From Bifidobacterium ramosum (GTDB lineage Bacteria; Actinomycetota; Actinomycetes; Actinomycetales; Bifidobacteriaceae): DNA of 64,000 nt. This document shows, one piece after another, positions 10,561 through 19,402 of this stretch (the stretch's first letter is position 1; each line of letters begins with the position of its first letter). The stretch is taken from positions 558,001 through 622,000 of the forward strand of contig NZ_WBSM01000001.1 of the NCBI RefSeq assembly GCF_009299505.1, written 5' to 3'. The position numbers were made by a program, and so were the translations under genes. The notes under the pieces were generated by a model. The model saw nothing but the letters and a program-made list of their open reading frames with translations. It was not told the origin of the DNA and did not search any database.

Positions 10561-11895
10561 TGGCGCAACCGATTGCCGGTGCAACGGCAGATGGGCAGAC
10601 AGTGTCCATGTGGCGTCTTGCACGGTGTGGTCGAGTGCGCCGCCGAGACGGTGGAGCTGCTCGGCTTTGGTACGTAGGCCGGTTCCGGGACGTATGGCGG
10701 TGCCGGAGTTGCCGGAGCCAGCGTCGTCGGTGCGGATATGGTTGCTGGAGACTAGTGTCGCCTGGCAGCCGTCGAGCGTGATGCGGATGGCGCAGTCGGT
10801 ACGCGGCTGCGCGTGCTTGGCGATGTTGTTGCCGGTTTCGTCGATGAGATCGTGCAGTACGTTGACCGCATCGATATCATAGCGTTGCGGCAGCGTGCCG
10901 AAACAATCGGCGTCCACGGCGAATCCGAGCGCTTCGAGACGGTCGGCGGTCTCGTGAAGATGATCGCGTAGCATGGCGGCTTCCCCGGCCGGATCGTCAT
11001 CGGCATCTGCGTCGGTGGTCGGAGGTCTGCTGCCGTCGAGGATGCCGATGACGGTGCGGGTTTCGTCAAGCACGTCTTGCGCGATACTGGACAGGTCGGT
11101 CAGTTCCGCACGTAGTCGTGCCGTGTCCGGCGCATCGGCAGTCCATTCGGCCCGATCGTTGCCGAGACGCAGGATGAGATAGGCGAGCCGGTTGGTGACC
11201 TGATCGTGAATTCGTGTGGCCACCGCCGCGCGTCGCTCCTGTTCGCGCATGGCGTGACGGCGCCGCTCCAGCTCCCGTTCAGCTTCCTTGGCGTCATCGA
11301 GCCGCTGCTTCCACGCCATGAGCAGTCCCGCAACCGGCGCGGCGGGAATCGTCACAAGCACGGCCATCATGGCGGAATCGTCGGCCGGCCGCACGACGCC
11401 CAGCATCGTTCCCGCTGCAAGCGTCAGCAGTTGCGCGCCGGTCATCATGAAACCATGCCGCGTGTTGTGACGAGCGGCCAACATGACGCAGCATGCGACC
11501 GGCAATATCATCAACGTCACTCCCCCGGTCAACGGCGGCATCAGGCACGCACACGCCCACGACAGTGTGACGGCATGGCCTGAGAACAACGGATGCCAAT
11601 ACGCGACGACGGTCAGTGCACAGGCGACAACGATCGCCAGCACAGCCGGTATCGCAACGGCCCCGGCCGCGAGTGCCGTTACCGCGAACGTCAGCGTCAG
11701 GCCGATACTGGCTGCAACGATCACCGCCGTGAGATAATCCGTGACTGTGTTGCGCATATCGTCGTTTGTTGTGCAGGTCGTGCGGGCGCACTGCGAATCG
11801 TTGTGGTCGTTAGCGGAATGCGGATGCGTGGTGCGGTCGCAACGCAGATCGTCGGCATCGGTGCCGATATTGTGCTGCGTGGTGCGGTCGTTCAT
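10549..11895 (-). CDS. TCS1 sensor histidine kinase (HisKA_3 type)
   Basis: 448 residues. After a hydrophilic N-terminus come about six membrane segments (residues about 55-195), a coiled coil rich in E/R, the HisKA_3 phospho-acceptor motif ATRIHDQVTNRLAYLI, and a diverged HATPase region (DETGNNIAKHA as N box, RPGTGLRTK as G box). There is no extracellular sensing domain, so it probably senses in or near the membrane. It overlaps its response regulator gene by ATGA at 11892-11895. The N-terminus has an unusual run of Asn/Asp/His/Thr. Confidence 0.85.
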   Translation of the reverse strand: MNDRTTQHNIGTDADDLRCDRTTHPHSANDHNDSQCARTTCTTNDDMRNTVTDYLTAVIVAASIGLTLTFAVTALAAGAVAIPAVLAIVVACALTVVAYWHPLFSGHAVTLSWACACLMPPLTGGVTLMILPVACCVMLAARHNTRHGFMMTGAQLLTLAAGTMLGVVRPADDSAMMAVLVTIPAAPVAGLLMAWKQRLDDAKEAERELERRRHAMREQERRAAVATRIHDQVTNRLAYLILRLGNDRAEWTADAPDTARLRAELTDLSSIAQDVLDETRTVIGILDGSRPPTTDADADDDPAGEAAMLRDHLHETADRLEALGFAVDADCFGTLPQRYDIDAVNVLHDLIDETGNNIAKHAQPRTDCAIRITLDGCQATLVSSNHIRTDDAGSGNSGTAIRPGTGLRTKAEQLHRLGGALDHTVQDATWTLSAHLPLHRQSVAPSLQ

Positions 11896-12623
11896 AGCAG
11901 TCCCCTGCGCTCGCAGATGGCGATGAGGTTGGTGCGGTTGCATGCACCGAGCTTGTCGCATGCACGTTTGAGATACGTGGCGATGGTGTATCGGCTCAGG
12001 GAGAGCGATTGCGAGATGGCGTCGGTTTCCATGCCGTCGGCGAGCATGCGGATGATCTGCAGTTCGCGTGTTGACGGCATGGTCGTCACAGAATCGGTAA
12101 CGGTCGCGGCCGGTGACGTTGCGCCGATCCGACCTGTCGTTGTGCCGTTGCTCGTCGCGTCGATGGCCGCTCCGCTGTCGGTCGTATCGACGTCATGGAA
12201 GGCGACGCCGGCGATCGGCGAGGGGCTGGCCTTGCCGTGCGCGGCGTGCAGGATGGCGTTGCGTATGCCGGGCAGATCGGTTTTCGATACGATGGCCTGC
12301 GCGCCGGCACGGGCGGCTTGTGCCGCGTAGGTGTGCAACGTGAACGACGTGATGCATACCAATCCGATAGCCAGTCCGGCGGCGCGGATGCGTCGGCAGA
12401 CTTCGGTGCCGGGCAGCGGCTCCATCGACATGTCGACCAGCAGCACGTCCGGCCGGGTGTGCGGGTCGCGGCATAGGTCGATGGCGTGGTTGCCGTCATC
12501 GCTTGCCCATGTCACGTCGACGCCGTTCATGCGGGCCAGCAGCGCGCGCAATGCGCCGAGGGTGAGCGTGTCATTGTCGATCATACCCACCGTGACCGGT
12601 GTATCGGTTTCCCTTGTCTGCAT
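11892..12623 (-). CDS. TCS1 response regulator (NarL/LuxR type)
   Basis: 243 residues. The receiver domain starts VGMIDND (acidic pocket), has the phospho-acceptor Asp in VLLVDMSM and the signalling Lys in SKTDL. A variable linker of about 55 residues is followed by a LuxR-type helix-turn-helix (STRELQIIRMLADGMETDAI, then SRYTIATYLKRACDKL). ATG 12623 was chosen because the receiver starts there; the upstream in-frame extension lies over the operator. It is divergent from the exporter unit at 12785. Paralogues are at 24605 and 35154. Confidence 0.88.
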   Translation of the reverse strand: MQTRETDTPVTVGMIDNDTLTLGALRALLARMNGVDVTWASDDGNHAIDLCRDPHTRPDVLLVDMSMEPLPGTEVCRRIRAAGLAIGLVCITSFTLHTYAAQAARAGAQAIVSKTDLPGIRNAILHAAHGKASPSPIAGVAFHDVDTTDSGAAIDATSNGTTTGRIGATSPAATVTDSVTTMPSTRELQIIRMLADGMETDAISQSLSLSRYTIATYLKRACDKLGACNRTNLIAICERRGLL

Positions 12624-12660
12624 GCCTCCATTATCGGCCTCCGTATTGCCTCCGCACGTT

Positions 12661-12681
12661 ATGTCCCTCACCGGGGGACAT
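12661..12681. promoter_or_regulatory. palindromic operator between TCS1 and the immunity ABC unit
   Basis: ATGTCCC (12661-12667) and GGGACAT (12675-12681) are perfect inverted repeats with a 7-nt centre. They lie in the divergent space, 38 nt from the regulator start and about 104 nt from the permease start. A LuxR-type dimer site for TCS1 is the simplest reading. The TGTC/GACA half-sites resemble those of the TCS2 palindromes. Confidence 0.5.
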
Positions 12682-12784
12682 TGCTGGAACCCGATGTTCG
12701 TCGCACGTACGGTGAAGCCGATTCCCAACGGCGCATCAGTCGGTGGGAAGTCGCGGGAATCGTCCTGATGAAGGGGAGGTCGTC

Positions 12785-14752
12785 ATGCATCGCAGGCTGT
12801 TGGTGGTGTCGTCCGCGCTGATGTGCGCGCTGGCCGTGTTCGTGGCGTGGGTGCTGTGCGATCTGCATGATCGTTCCCTGCCGCAGGAACTGCATCCGTT
12901 CGCCGTGGTCACCGTGACGTTGCCCGACGGCATGGACGACGCCGACGCATTGCGTCAGTTGGCCGAGCAGAACAAGAAACTTGGTTTGGGATTGGTGAGA
13001 ATCGTGCCGGATATGGAGCACGGCACCGACGCGCAGGTGTTTGTACCGCTGCCCGGCACCACGCTGCAGAGCGTGAAACCGGGGATGTTGATTCGCCGGT
13101 TCGGCAGTCTGCCCGACGGCAAGGTCGCCGGATCGGATCGCTTGAACAGCGCGTCGGCCGGCGGCCAGTATCTGGTATGCGGGCGATGGGGCGACCCTGC
13201 CCGCACGGGTTTGGGCACATGGGCGGCCGGTGCAGGCGTGCGGTTGGAATATGGCGACGATGATCTGGCGGGCGATCTGCGCATGCTGTTGGGACAGTCG
13301 AGTTTCCGTGCCGCTCTTGGCGCGACGGTCGCTCTGATAGCCGTGCTGGTGTTGTTCTGGCTATCATTCAAGGCACGGTCGCGTGCCCTGCGCGTGCTGG
13401 CCGGGGTGCCGGCATGGAAGATCCAATATGATGATGCGGTCGGTCTGATGCTGCCGATGCTGATGGTCGCCGTGATCGTGGACGCGGCGACCGCACTGGG
13501 CGTACTCGTGTCACGTGGCGGGGTGTTCGTGCCATATCTGCTGCGTGTGATGCTGCTGTTGGAGGCGACGGCATTCGCCTGTCTGTTGGCGTTTACGCTG
13601 GTGCTGTCGGCCGTCTGCTGGCCGTCCGTGCGCATGATAGCCGACCGACAGCCCATGCCGCGGGGATTGCTCCGGGCAAGCGTGCTGGTCAAGGCCGTGG
13701 TGTTCGTCGCCGTACTGGCCGTGCTTGCCCCGTCGATGCTTTCGTTTCGCGAGGCGTCCGACGCGACGCGCGAACAGTCCGTATGGCAACGGCTGCGCGA
13801 TCAGGTGTCCGTATCCGTCACGTTCGGTCCCGATCGCACCGACATGGATGCAAAGGCCGCCGTTCTGATTCATGCGATGGAACGGCAGGGCAAGGCCGCA
13901 TTGTCGTACACGTTCACGGATGGGCAGGAGAACCAGACCACGACGGATACGCCGGTGGCCGGTCTCGTGACCCGGTCCTGGCTTGATCTGATCGGCATCG
14001 ACCTCGACCTCGACGCCACGGACGGCATCACGCCGGTGAACGTCGATCGGTTGGACGATCCGGCGCGGCAGATCATCGACCAGTTCGTCACATGGGCCAA
14101 GGATGACGCTCAGGCCAGACGATTGCGTAACGAGTCAAAGTATTACGTGGCGGATGGTGTGACCGTGCCGCTGCTCAAGGGCGGCTCCGACGAGATGCTG
14201 TTCTCCCGTCATGCGGCGATCATCGTCGTGCCGGATTTGAACGGGTTCTCCGATTCCGGATTCCTCACGCCGGCGCTCTCCTCACGTAACATCGTCCTGA
14301 CCGGACTCGACGACACCCGACGGCAGGCCGCGCAAGCCGGACTGGGCGCGGCGATATCGGTGCGGTACATCGCCGAGACACAGATCCTGCGCGCGCAGTT
14401 CTCCGCGTACTTCGCATGGATGCAAGCCGCCGCGATCATCCTGCTGCTGGCCGCGCTCGCGATGGTCGCCCTCGTCGGCGCCGACGTGCGCGCCACCCTG
14501 CGCGCCGGTCACGACTATCCCCTGCTGCTGGCCGGATATGCGCCCGGCCGTCTCGCCACGCCGACGATCCTCGCGGAAACCCTGTTCGCGCTGGCCACGG
14601 CCGGCGTCGTCTCCATCATTCTCGTCACGCAACAATCGGACGGAGTATCGATCACCCTGCTCGTCGCCGCGCTCGCCGCACTGTTCTCCGCCGTCTGCCA
14701 TCGCACGGCCACAGCCAGCCGATTCCACGCGATCAACGACCGCACACTGTAA
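12785..14752 (+). CDS. bacteriocin-associated ABC permease (DUF1430-like)
   Basis: 655 residues. One N-terminal membrane helix (about 5-25), an extracytoplasmic region of about 160 residues, four helices (about 185-335), a second large extracytoplasmic region and three C-terminal helices (about 550-645). This layout fits the bacteriocin-associated integral membrane family (about 650 residues) that pairs with a dedicated ATPase of the lactococcin-972 group. The ATPase gene follows after about 110 nt. ATG 12785 has GGGGAGG upstream and precedes the signal-like helix MHRRLLVVSSALMCALAVF. A role in immunity or peptide export is inferred from family and context. Confidence 0.6.
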   Translation: MHRRLLVVSSALMCALAVFVAWVLCDLHDRSLPQELHPFAVVTVTLPDGMDDADALRQLAEQNKKLGLGLVRIVPDMEHGTDAQVFVPLPGTTLQSVKPGMLIRRFGSLPDGKVAGSDRLNSASAGGQYLVCGRWGDPARTGLGTWAAGAGVRLEYGDDDLAGDLRMLLGQSSFRAALGATVALIAVLVLFWLSFKARSRALRVLAGVPAWKIQYDDAVGLMLPMLMVAVIVDAATALGVLVSRGGVFVPYLLRVMLLLEATAFACLLAFTLVLSAVCWPSVRMIADRQPMPRGLLRASVLVKAVVFVAVLAVLAPSMLSFREASDATREQSVWQRLRDQVSVSVTFGPDRTDMDAKAAVLIHAMERQGKAALSYTFTDGQENQTTTDTPVAGLVTRSWLDLIGIDLDLDATDGITPVNVDRLDDPARQIIDQFVTWAKDDAQARRLRNESKYYVADGVTVPLLKGGSDEMLFSRHAAIIVVPDLNGFSDSGFLTPALSSRNIVLTGLDDTRRQAAQAGLGAAISVRYIAETQILRAQFSAYFAWMQAAAIILLLAALAMVALVGADVRATLRAGHDYPLLLAGYAPGRLATPTILAETLFALATAGVVSIILVTQQSDGVSITLLVAALAALFSAVCHRTATASRFHAINDRTL

Positions 14753-14862
14753 GCCTTCCCCCAATTCTCCCCATCAGGGGCCGTGTCAGCAGACGGGCCG
14801 CCGATACGGCCGTCGGCCTGATCGGCAACCATACATATCCACATCCCACAAGGAGCATGACC

Positions 14863-15510
14863 ATGACCACCATAGTCTGCCGAAATCTCGCGACCGGCAT
14901 CAACGGGCACGTCATCACCGGCGGCATCAACCTCGACATCGAACCCGGCACGATGACCTCGCTGACCGGGCCGAGCGGCTGCGGCAAGACGACGCTCCTG
15001 CACACCATCGGCCTGTTGCAGATCCCGTCGGCCGGCACGCTGGCCATCGACGGCATCGACGCGACCGGTTGGAGCCAGCGACAGCGCCGACGGTTCTGGC
15101 GGGACAAGGCCGCGTTCATCCTGCAGGACTACGGCATCATGGACGAGGAAACCGTCGGCTTCAACGTCAGCATGCGACTCAACGGCCTCGGACTGGCGGT
15201 CGGCGGCGACCGGCGACGCCTCCGCAACGCCCTGCGCCTGACTGGACTCGCCTCGCGCGCCGACGAAACCGCATCGCACCTCAGCGGCGGCGAGAAACAG
15301 CGTCTCGGCATCGCGCGTGCCATCTACAAGAACGCGTCCGTGATCCTCGCCGACGAACCCACCGCTTCGCTCGACGCCGGCAACCGCGCCAACATCATCC
15401 GACTCCTGCGTGAACGCGCCGTACAAGGCGCGACCATCATCCTCGCCACCCACGACCCCGTGCTCGTCGATGCCTGCGACCGCATCTACCAAGTCGCCCC
15501 ATCTTCATAA
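14863..15510 (+). CDS. ABC transporter ATPase, bacteriocin-export type
   Basis: 215 residues with Walker A GPSGCGKTT, a Q-loop at FILQDYGIMDEETV, signature LSGGEKQRLGIARAIY, Walker B VILADEPTASLD and switch His in ATHDP. The YGIMDEETV Q-loop is characteristic of ATPases paired with DUF1430-type permeases. AGGAG at 14851-14855 is only one nt from the first ATG (14857) but seven from the second, so I start at 14863. It is the partner of the preceding permease. Confidence 0.85.
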   Translation: MTTIVCRNLATGINGHVITGGINLDIEPGTMTSLTGPSGCGKTTLLHTIGLLQIPSAGTLAIDGIDATGWSQRQRRRFWRDKAAFILQDYGIMDEETVGFNVSMRLNGLGLAVGGDRRRLRNALRLTGLASRADETASHLSGGEKQRLGIARAIYKNASVILADEPTASLDAGNRANIIRLLRERAVQGATIILATHDPVLVDACDRIYQVAPSS

Positions 15511-15523
15511 ACACTCATTCTCC

Positions 15524-15571
15524 GGCTCCCCTCTCCGAGGGGAGCTGTCAGCGCAGCTGACTGAGGGGAGC
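15524..15571. repeat. REP-like palindromic element, copy 1
   Basis: Two adjacent hairpins: GCTCCCCTC/GAGGGGAGC, then GTCAGC-GCA-GCTGAC. The outer CTCCCCT can alternatively pair with the final AGGGGAG. The same element recurs at 18391, 55348 and 56640. It lies between the ATPase and the small membrane protein, where it could end or stabilise the transcript. Confidence 0.75.
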
Positions 15572-15646
15572 AAATCCAAATCAAGTCACATCTCCGACCG
15601 ACACCCCCATCATCACCACCATCCACCACACACAGGAGCATCCATC

Positions 15647-16021
15647 ATGACCATTGCATCCCGTCCCCGCACCATCGTCATCGCCGTGGCGACCGCGTTC
15701 CTTACGGGCATACTCATCGCCGCGACGTTGGTCGTCACCGGCACTGTCACGTTCCGTCGCGCCGACAGCGTCCCCTGCAACAGTCTCACCTCCTACGAGT
15801 CGGTGCAGGCTGCAGTCCGCGACAAGGCCGACATCATCGCACGCATCAGACACGTCGGCACCGACGTGAACATAACCCCCGTCACCGCCGACTGCCCGGA
15901 TTCTGCCGAACAACTCGGCTATCTGCGCATCACCTACGCCACCGACGACGAACGCGACGCCATCCGCAACATCCTCGGCGGCGACAGTCTCGGCGTATAC
16001 GTCACTCTCGGCAAGCGGTGA
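15647..16021 (+). CDS. small membrane-anchored protein, unknown function
   Basis: 124 residues: an N-terminal membrane segment (about 10-32) and an extracytoplasmic domain of about 85 residues with two Cys (in VPCNSLTSYESV and VTADCPDS), possibly a disulfide. CAGGAG upstream supports ATG 15647. It is the third gene after the permease/ATPase pair. Its size is near that of lactococcin-972 peptides, but I see no convincing match, and the hydrophobic start looks like an anchor more than a cleaved signal. It could be an accessory or immunity subunit. Confidence 0.55.
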   Translation: MTIASRPRTIVIAVATAFLTGILIAATLVVTGTVTFRRADSVPCNSLTSYESVQAAVRDKADIIARIRHVGTDVNITPVTADCPDSAEQLGYLRITYATDDERDAIRNILGGDSLGVYVTLGKR

Positions 16022-16047
16022 TCACAGGATCGCGCCATATCCCACAG

Positions 16048-16755
16048 TCAAAACAGGCTGGGCGTGTGAGGTTGCGGCAGCGGTCGGATCAGCGTGCGGC
16101 CGTCGCCCGTCGGGCCGAACGAGGCGACTTCATGGAAGGCGAGCTTGCGGGACAGTGCGATGCCACCCTGCTGCATGTTCGTCATCAATGCCGTGCCATC
16201 GACCGCGCGGTCGAGCCATATGTCGGTCATATCGTGCGGCACGAGCAGCGGCATGCGATCATGGATCGCTGCCGGGCCGTCCACGGCCTGACAGGTGAGG
16301 ATCGTCGCGGTCAACAGCCACGGCGCCGGGCCTTGCGACTGCGGAGCACGCCACCACGAAAACAGTCCGGCCAGCAACAGTGGCACATCGTTCGGCGCGT
16401 GAAAATAGTACGGTCGATGGCCGTGATATTCGTAGTAGCCGGTGGCGGGGATGATCGCGCGCATGGACTTGGCCGACTCGGCGAATGTGGGTTTGACGCA
16501 TGCCGATTCGACGCGCGCGTTGTATGTGGGATACGGCAGTTCTTTATCGGCGCTCCACGCCGGGATCAGCGACCAGTAGGCGCCGGCCAGATGACGCCGG
16601 CCGTCCCTCCCCTGCGCCACGATGCCGATGGTCCGCTTGGGGCGGAGATTATAGGAAGGCGCCGGGAGCGCGGCGGGGTCCGTCGCATCCTTGTCCACGT
16701 CGAACCGAGCCGCGATCGCATCCCAGTCCAAGTCGGCCGCAAAGCATCTGCACAT
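16048..16755 (-). CDS. SRAP family protein (YedK/HMCES-like)
   Basis: 235 residues. SRAP proteins crosslink to abasic sites in single-stranded DNA through the alpha-amino/thiol group of Cys2. Met1-Cys2 (MCRCF), the YNARVESA loop with the catalytic Asn, the Glu in ATGYYEYHGH and the His in AIHDRMPLLV are all visible. The start is fixed by the need for Cys2 right after the initiator Met. Single gene, convergent with the preceding operon. Confidence 0.9.
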   Translation of the reverse strand: MCRCFAADLDWDAIAARFDVDKDATDPAALPAPSYNLRPKRTIGIVAQGRDGRRHLAGAYWSLIPAWSADKELPYPTYNARVESACVKPTFAESAKSMRAIIPATGYYEYHGHRPYYFHAPNDVPLLLAGLFSWWRAPQSQGPAPWLLTATILTCQAVDGPAAIHDRMPLLVPHDMTDIWLDRAVDGTALMTNMQQGGIALSRKLAFHEVASFGPTGDGRTLIRPLPQPHTPSLF

Positions 16756-16855
16756 GGCGTCAGCGTATCACCCGGCGATCCACAGACCGGTTCCGTGCAG
16801 TCGGCTCAGCCGTTCTCGTCGACCGGAACGGCCGCACATCGCCGACCGGCACGGA

Positions 16856-17155
16856 TCAGTCGAGCCGGTTCGCGTCGATGATACGGTCGTCGAGAAACCA
16901 GTAGTCATGCGGGTCGCCGCGCAACGCGCTGAACGGCACCGGCTCCACGCCCGCCACCGCGGCCTTGTCAAGCAGGTAGCGTCGCACGATCCACGGGTAT
17001 TCGAGCACGCCGGATCGCAGTCCGATGATGCGTTCGATGGTCGAGCCGGGCACACCGAAATCGGCGCCGATCCGCTCCGCGGTCAATCCCAGCAACGCCA
17101 TGTTCTCGCGGAACTCGCGAATGGTCGCCGCACGCTGTTCGCTCGTCAAAGACAT
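16856..17155 (-). CDS. DUF2316 family protein
   Basis: 99 residues. The opening MSLTSEQRAATIREFRENM, the helix-turn-helix-like middle (LTAERIGADFGVPGSTIERI) and the end EPVPFSALRGDPHDYWFLDD match DUF2316. The pattern suggests a small DNA-binding regulator, but no function is established that I know of. GGGGGAG six nt before ATG 17155 supports the start. It is divergent from the aldo/keto reductase, with 260 nt between the two start codons. Confidence 0.8.
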   Translation of the reverse strand: MSLTSEQRAATIREFRENMALLGLTAERIGADFGVPGSTIERIIGLRSGVLEYPWIVRRYLLDKAAVAGVEPVPFSALRGDPHDYWFLDDRIIDANRLD

Positions 17156-17415
17156 GCCGCACTCCCCCTTGTCGCAAACCTATCGAAAACGAAATTCTCT
17201 AGGACCCACGATAGCCGCCCGCGACATTCGCCGCGCGCTCAGCCGGCAGCGGAATGCGCTCACGCTTGGACCGTCCGACGCGTGACAATGATGGGGACGT
17301 GGAACGCGGATGCGACGAGGACGGCGGATGCCGGACGATCGTCCGCGACGCGTCGCAACGATTCCGCACGACGGATATGTACGGGTATGTCAGATACGCA
17401 GGAAAGGACGGCATC

Positions 17416-18375
17416 ATGACCGATCAGCGTGTGAAGGTTGGCAACAGCGATCTGGAAGTGTTCCCGCTGGTTCTGGGCGGCAACACGTTCGGATGGACGA
17501 GCGACGAGGCGACCAGCCGCAAGGTGCTCGACGAATACGTCGAGGCCGGCGGCAACTTCATCGACACCGCCGACGTGTATTCGGCGTGGGCGCCGGGCAA
17601 CGCGGGCGGCGAGTCCGAGATCATCCTCGGCCGCTGGCTGGCCGTGCGCGGCAACCGCGACCAGGTGGTCGTCGCCACGAAGGTGAGCGAGCACCCGCAG
17701 TACAAGGGCCTCACGCACGACAACGTGATCGCCGCGGCGAACGAGTCGCTGCTGCGCCTCGGCGTCGACGCGATCGATCTGTACTACGCGCACTTCGACG
17801 ACAAGAGCACGCCGCTCGAGGAGACCGCCGCCGCGTTCGACGAGCTGGTCAAGGCCGGCAAGATCCGCGCGATCGGACTGTCGAACTATACGGCCGACCG
17901 CATCGAGGAATGGTTCCGCATCGCCCGCGAGCACGGCTACGCGCTGCCGGTCGCGCTGGAACCGCACTACAATCTCGTGGCCCGCGGCAACTACGAGCGC
18001 ACGCTCGCGCCGGTCGCCGCACGGGAGAACCTCGCCGTGTTCCCGTACTTCTCGCTGGCCGCCGGATTCCTGACCGGCAAGTACCGTTCCGCCGCCGACG
18101 CGGAAGGCAAGGCGCGTCAGGGCATGGTCGCCGATTACCTCAACGCCGACGGGTTCGCGCTCATCGACGCGCTTGATGCGGTGGCCAAGGCGCACGGCAC
18201 GGCGATCGCCACGGTCGCGCTGGCATGGCTGCGTCACCGTCCGCAGGTCGCCGGTCCGATCGCGTCCGCCCGCACGCCCGAACAGCTGCCGGCGCTGCTC
18301 GACTCGGTCTCGCTCGACCTGGCCGCCGATGAGATCGCCATGCTCGACAAGGCGTCCGAGCCGTTCGCCAAGTGA
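17416..18375 (+). CDS. aldo/keto reductase
   Basis: 319 residues, one (beta/alpha)8 aldo/keto reductase barrel. The catalytic tetrad can be placed: Asp and Tyr in FIDTADVYSAW, Lys in VVATKVSE, His in LYYAHFDD. NADPH-site segments include IGLSNYTADRI and the C-terminal AGPIASARTPEQ. The YHFD-type (here YAHFDD) fits the tas/YghZ-like oxidoreductases. Substrate unknown. ATG 17416 was chosen at the domain start. A REP-like element begins 16 nt after the stop. Confidence 0.88.
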   Translation: MTDQRVKVGNSDLEVFPLVLGGNTFGWTSDEATSRKVLDEYVEAGGNFIDTADVYSAWAPGNAGGESEIILGRWLAVRGNRDQVVVATKVSEHPQYKGLTHDNVIAAANESLLRLGVDAIDLYYAHFDDKSTPLEETAAAFDELVKAGKIRAIGLSNYTADRIEEWFRIAREHGYALPVALEPHYNLVARGNYERTLAPVAARENLAVFPYFSLAAGFLTGKYRSAADAEGKARQGMVADYLNADGFALIDALDAVAKAHGTAIATVALAWLRHRPQVAGPIASARTPEQLPALLDSVSLDLAADEIAMLDKASEPFAK

Positions 18376-18390
18376 CTTTGGATACTTTCT

Positions 18391-18426
18391 GGCTTCCCTG
18401 AGCCGTCAGCGCAGCTGACTGAGGGG
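18391..18426. repeat. REP-like palindromic element, copy 2 (short)
   Basis: Contains GTCAGC-GCA-GCTGAC and CTGAGGGG, but the first hairpin is degenerate (GGCTTCCCTGAGCC). It lies between two convergent genes (stops at 18375 and 18437), where it could act as a shared terminator. Confidence 0.65.
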
Positions 18427-18436
18427 TACGTACCCG

Positions 18437-19072
18437 TTACTCCTCAGTCTTGGCGCTATCGCCCGCCTGTCTGCCATGCACACGTCCCGGCTTGGCATGT
18501 GCCTTCGCCGTAAGCCGCGTCGATTCGATCCTCCAGACCGCGACGCTGTTCACCTGTGCATCGGTGAACTCGGCGTGCGGCATATGCGCCTGATGCGCCA
18601 TAAGCAGCTGCAGTCCGTGTCGGCGTTCGTCGAGATTGTCCACGATCGAGGCGACGCCGTTGCCGACGACCGACGTGAACGCCTCGCCCCAGTTGCAGGC
18701 CGTGCGCCCTTCGATCACCTCGCAGTCGGTGCGCATGGCGAACGATACCGGCAGACGGTTGCCGCCCGCGCGGATCGCGTCAAGCTTGCGCCCGCGCGGA
18801 GCCGAGTGCATCCACAGCGTGAGGGCGCCGGTTTCGCAATCGTATTCGTACCCGAAATTCAACGGCACGATCGTCAGTCCCTCGGCGTCCGTATACGCCA
18901 TATCGACAATGTCGCACCGGCCGATGATTTCGCCGATCTGTTCACGGTCTATGATCTCCCGATCCGCCCGCCGCATCCGACGATGTTCGCCGGCAACCGT
19001 ATGCTTGTCGTCGCGTCGTTTCGGCCGATGCGTGCTGCCAGTCAGCCCGTCGCCAGTATTTTCCACACTCAT
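18437..19072 (-). CDS. pyridoxamine 5'-phosphate oxidase-fold protein (NimA-like)
   Basis: 211 residues. The split-barrel FMN-binding fold is suggested by MAYTDAEGLTIVPLNFGYEY, LWMHSAPRGRKLDAI and FAMRTDCEVIEG, a pattern shared with NimA-type flavin proteins. The C-terminal part reads SVAVWRIESTRLTAKAHAK, typical of the group. GGAGG lies directly before the first ATG (19081) and nine nt before the next (19072), so I use 19072. The first 30 residues are polar and outside the domain; a later start at 18976 is possible. Substrate unknown. Confidence 0.75.
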   Translation of the reverse strand: MSVENTGDGLTGSTHRPKRRDDKHTVAGEHRRMRRADREIIDREQIGEIIGRCDIVDMAYTDAEGLTIVPLNFGYEYDCETGALTLWMHSAPRGRKLDAIRAGGNRLPVSFAMRTDCEVIEGRTACNWGEAFTSVVGNGVASIVDNLDERRHGLQLLMAHQAHMPHAEFTDAQVNSVAVWRIESTRLTAKAHAKPGRVHGRQAGDSAKTEE

Positions 19073-19119
19073 AGTTGGCATCCTCCAATCTCATTCATCT
19101 GCGTTGGCCAGAGAGCATA

Positions 19120-19400
19120 CTAGATATCCGACGAAGATACGCCGACGCGTTGCTCTATCGGCAGCCGTACGGTGACGGTCAGTCCTCCGTGCGGGTTGGC
19201 GTGCAGGTTCATGGTGCCGTGGTGGAGTCGGATGATCTCGTCGCAGATGGACAGGCCGAGTCCGTGGTTGGGTGTGCCGCGGCGGTTGCTGATTCTGCTG
19301 TCCGGGCCGCGGTTGAACGTGGCGAGCAGTTCCGTCGGATCGATCCGGGTGAGGTCCTTGCCGGTGTTGGCGATCGTGAGCGTCGCATAGTCGTCGCCGT
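19120..19400 (-). pseudogene. histidine kinase C-terminal remnant
   Basis: In the frame ending at TAG 19120-19122 the translation includes ATLTIANTGKDL, FNRGPDSRISNRRGTP and HGLGLSICDEIIRLHHG, that is the D, F and G boxes of a classical HATPase_c kinase. There is no start, phospho-acceptor or membrane part. Upstream it is joined directly to a sigma-factor fragment in another frame. Confidence 0.8.
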
Positions 19401-19402
19401 CT

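Noticed and set aside
15647-16021. A lactococcin-972 family bacteriocin
   Set aside because: Size and context fit, but the N-terminal segment resembles an anchor and no Trp/Gly-rich mature region or other family feature is seen.
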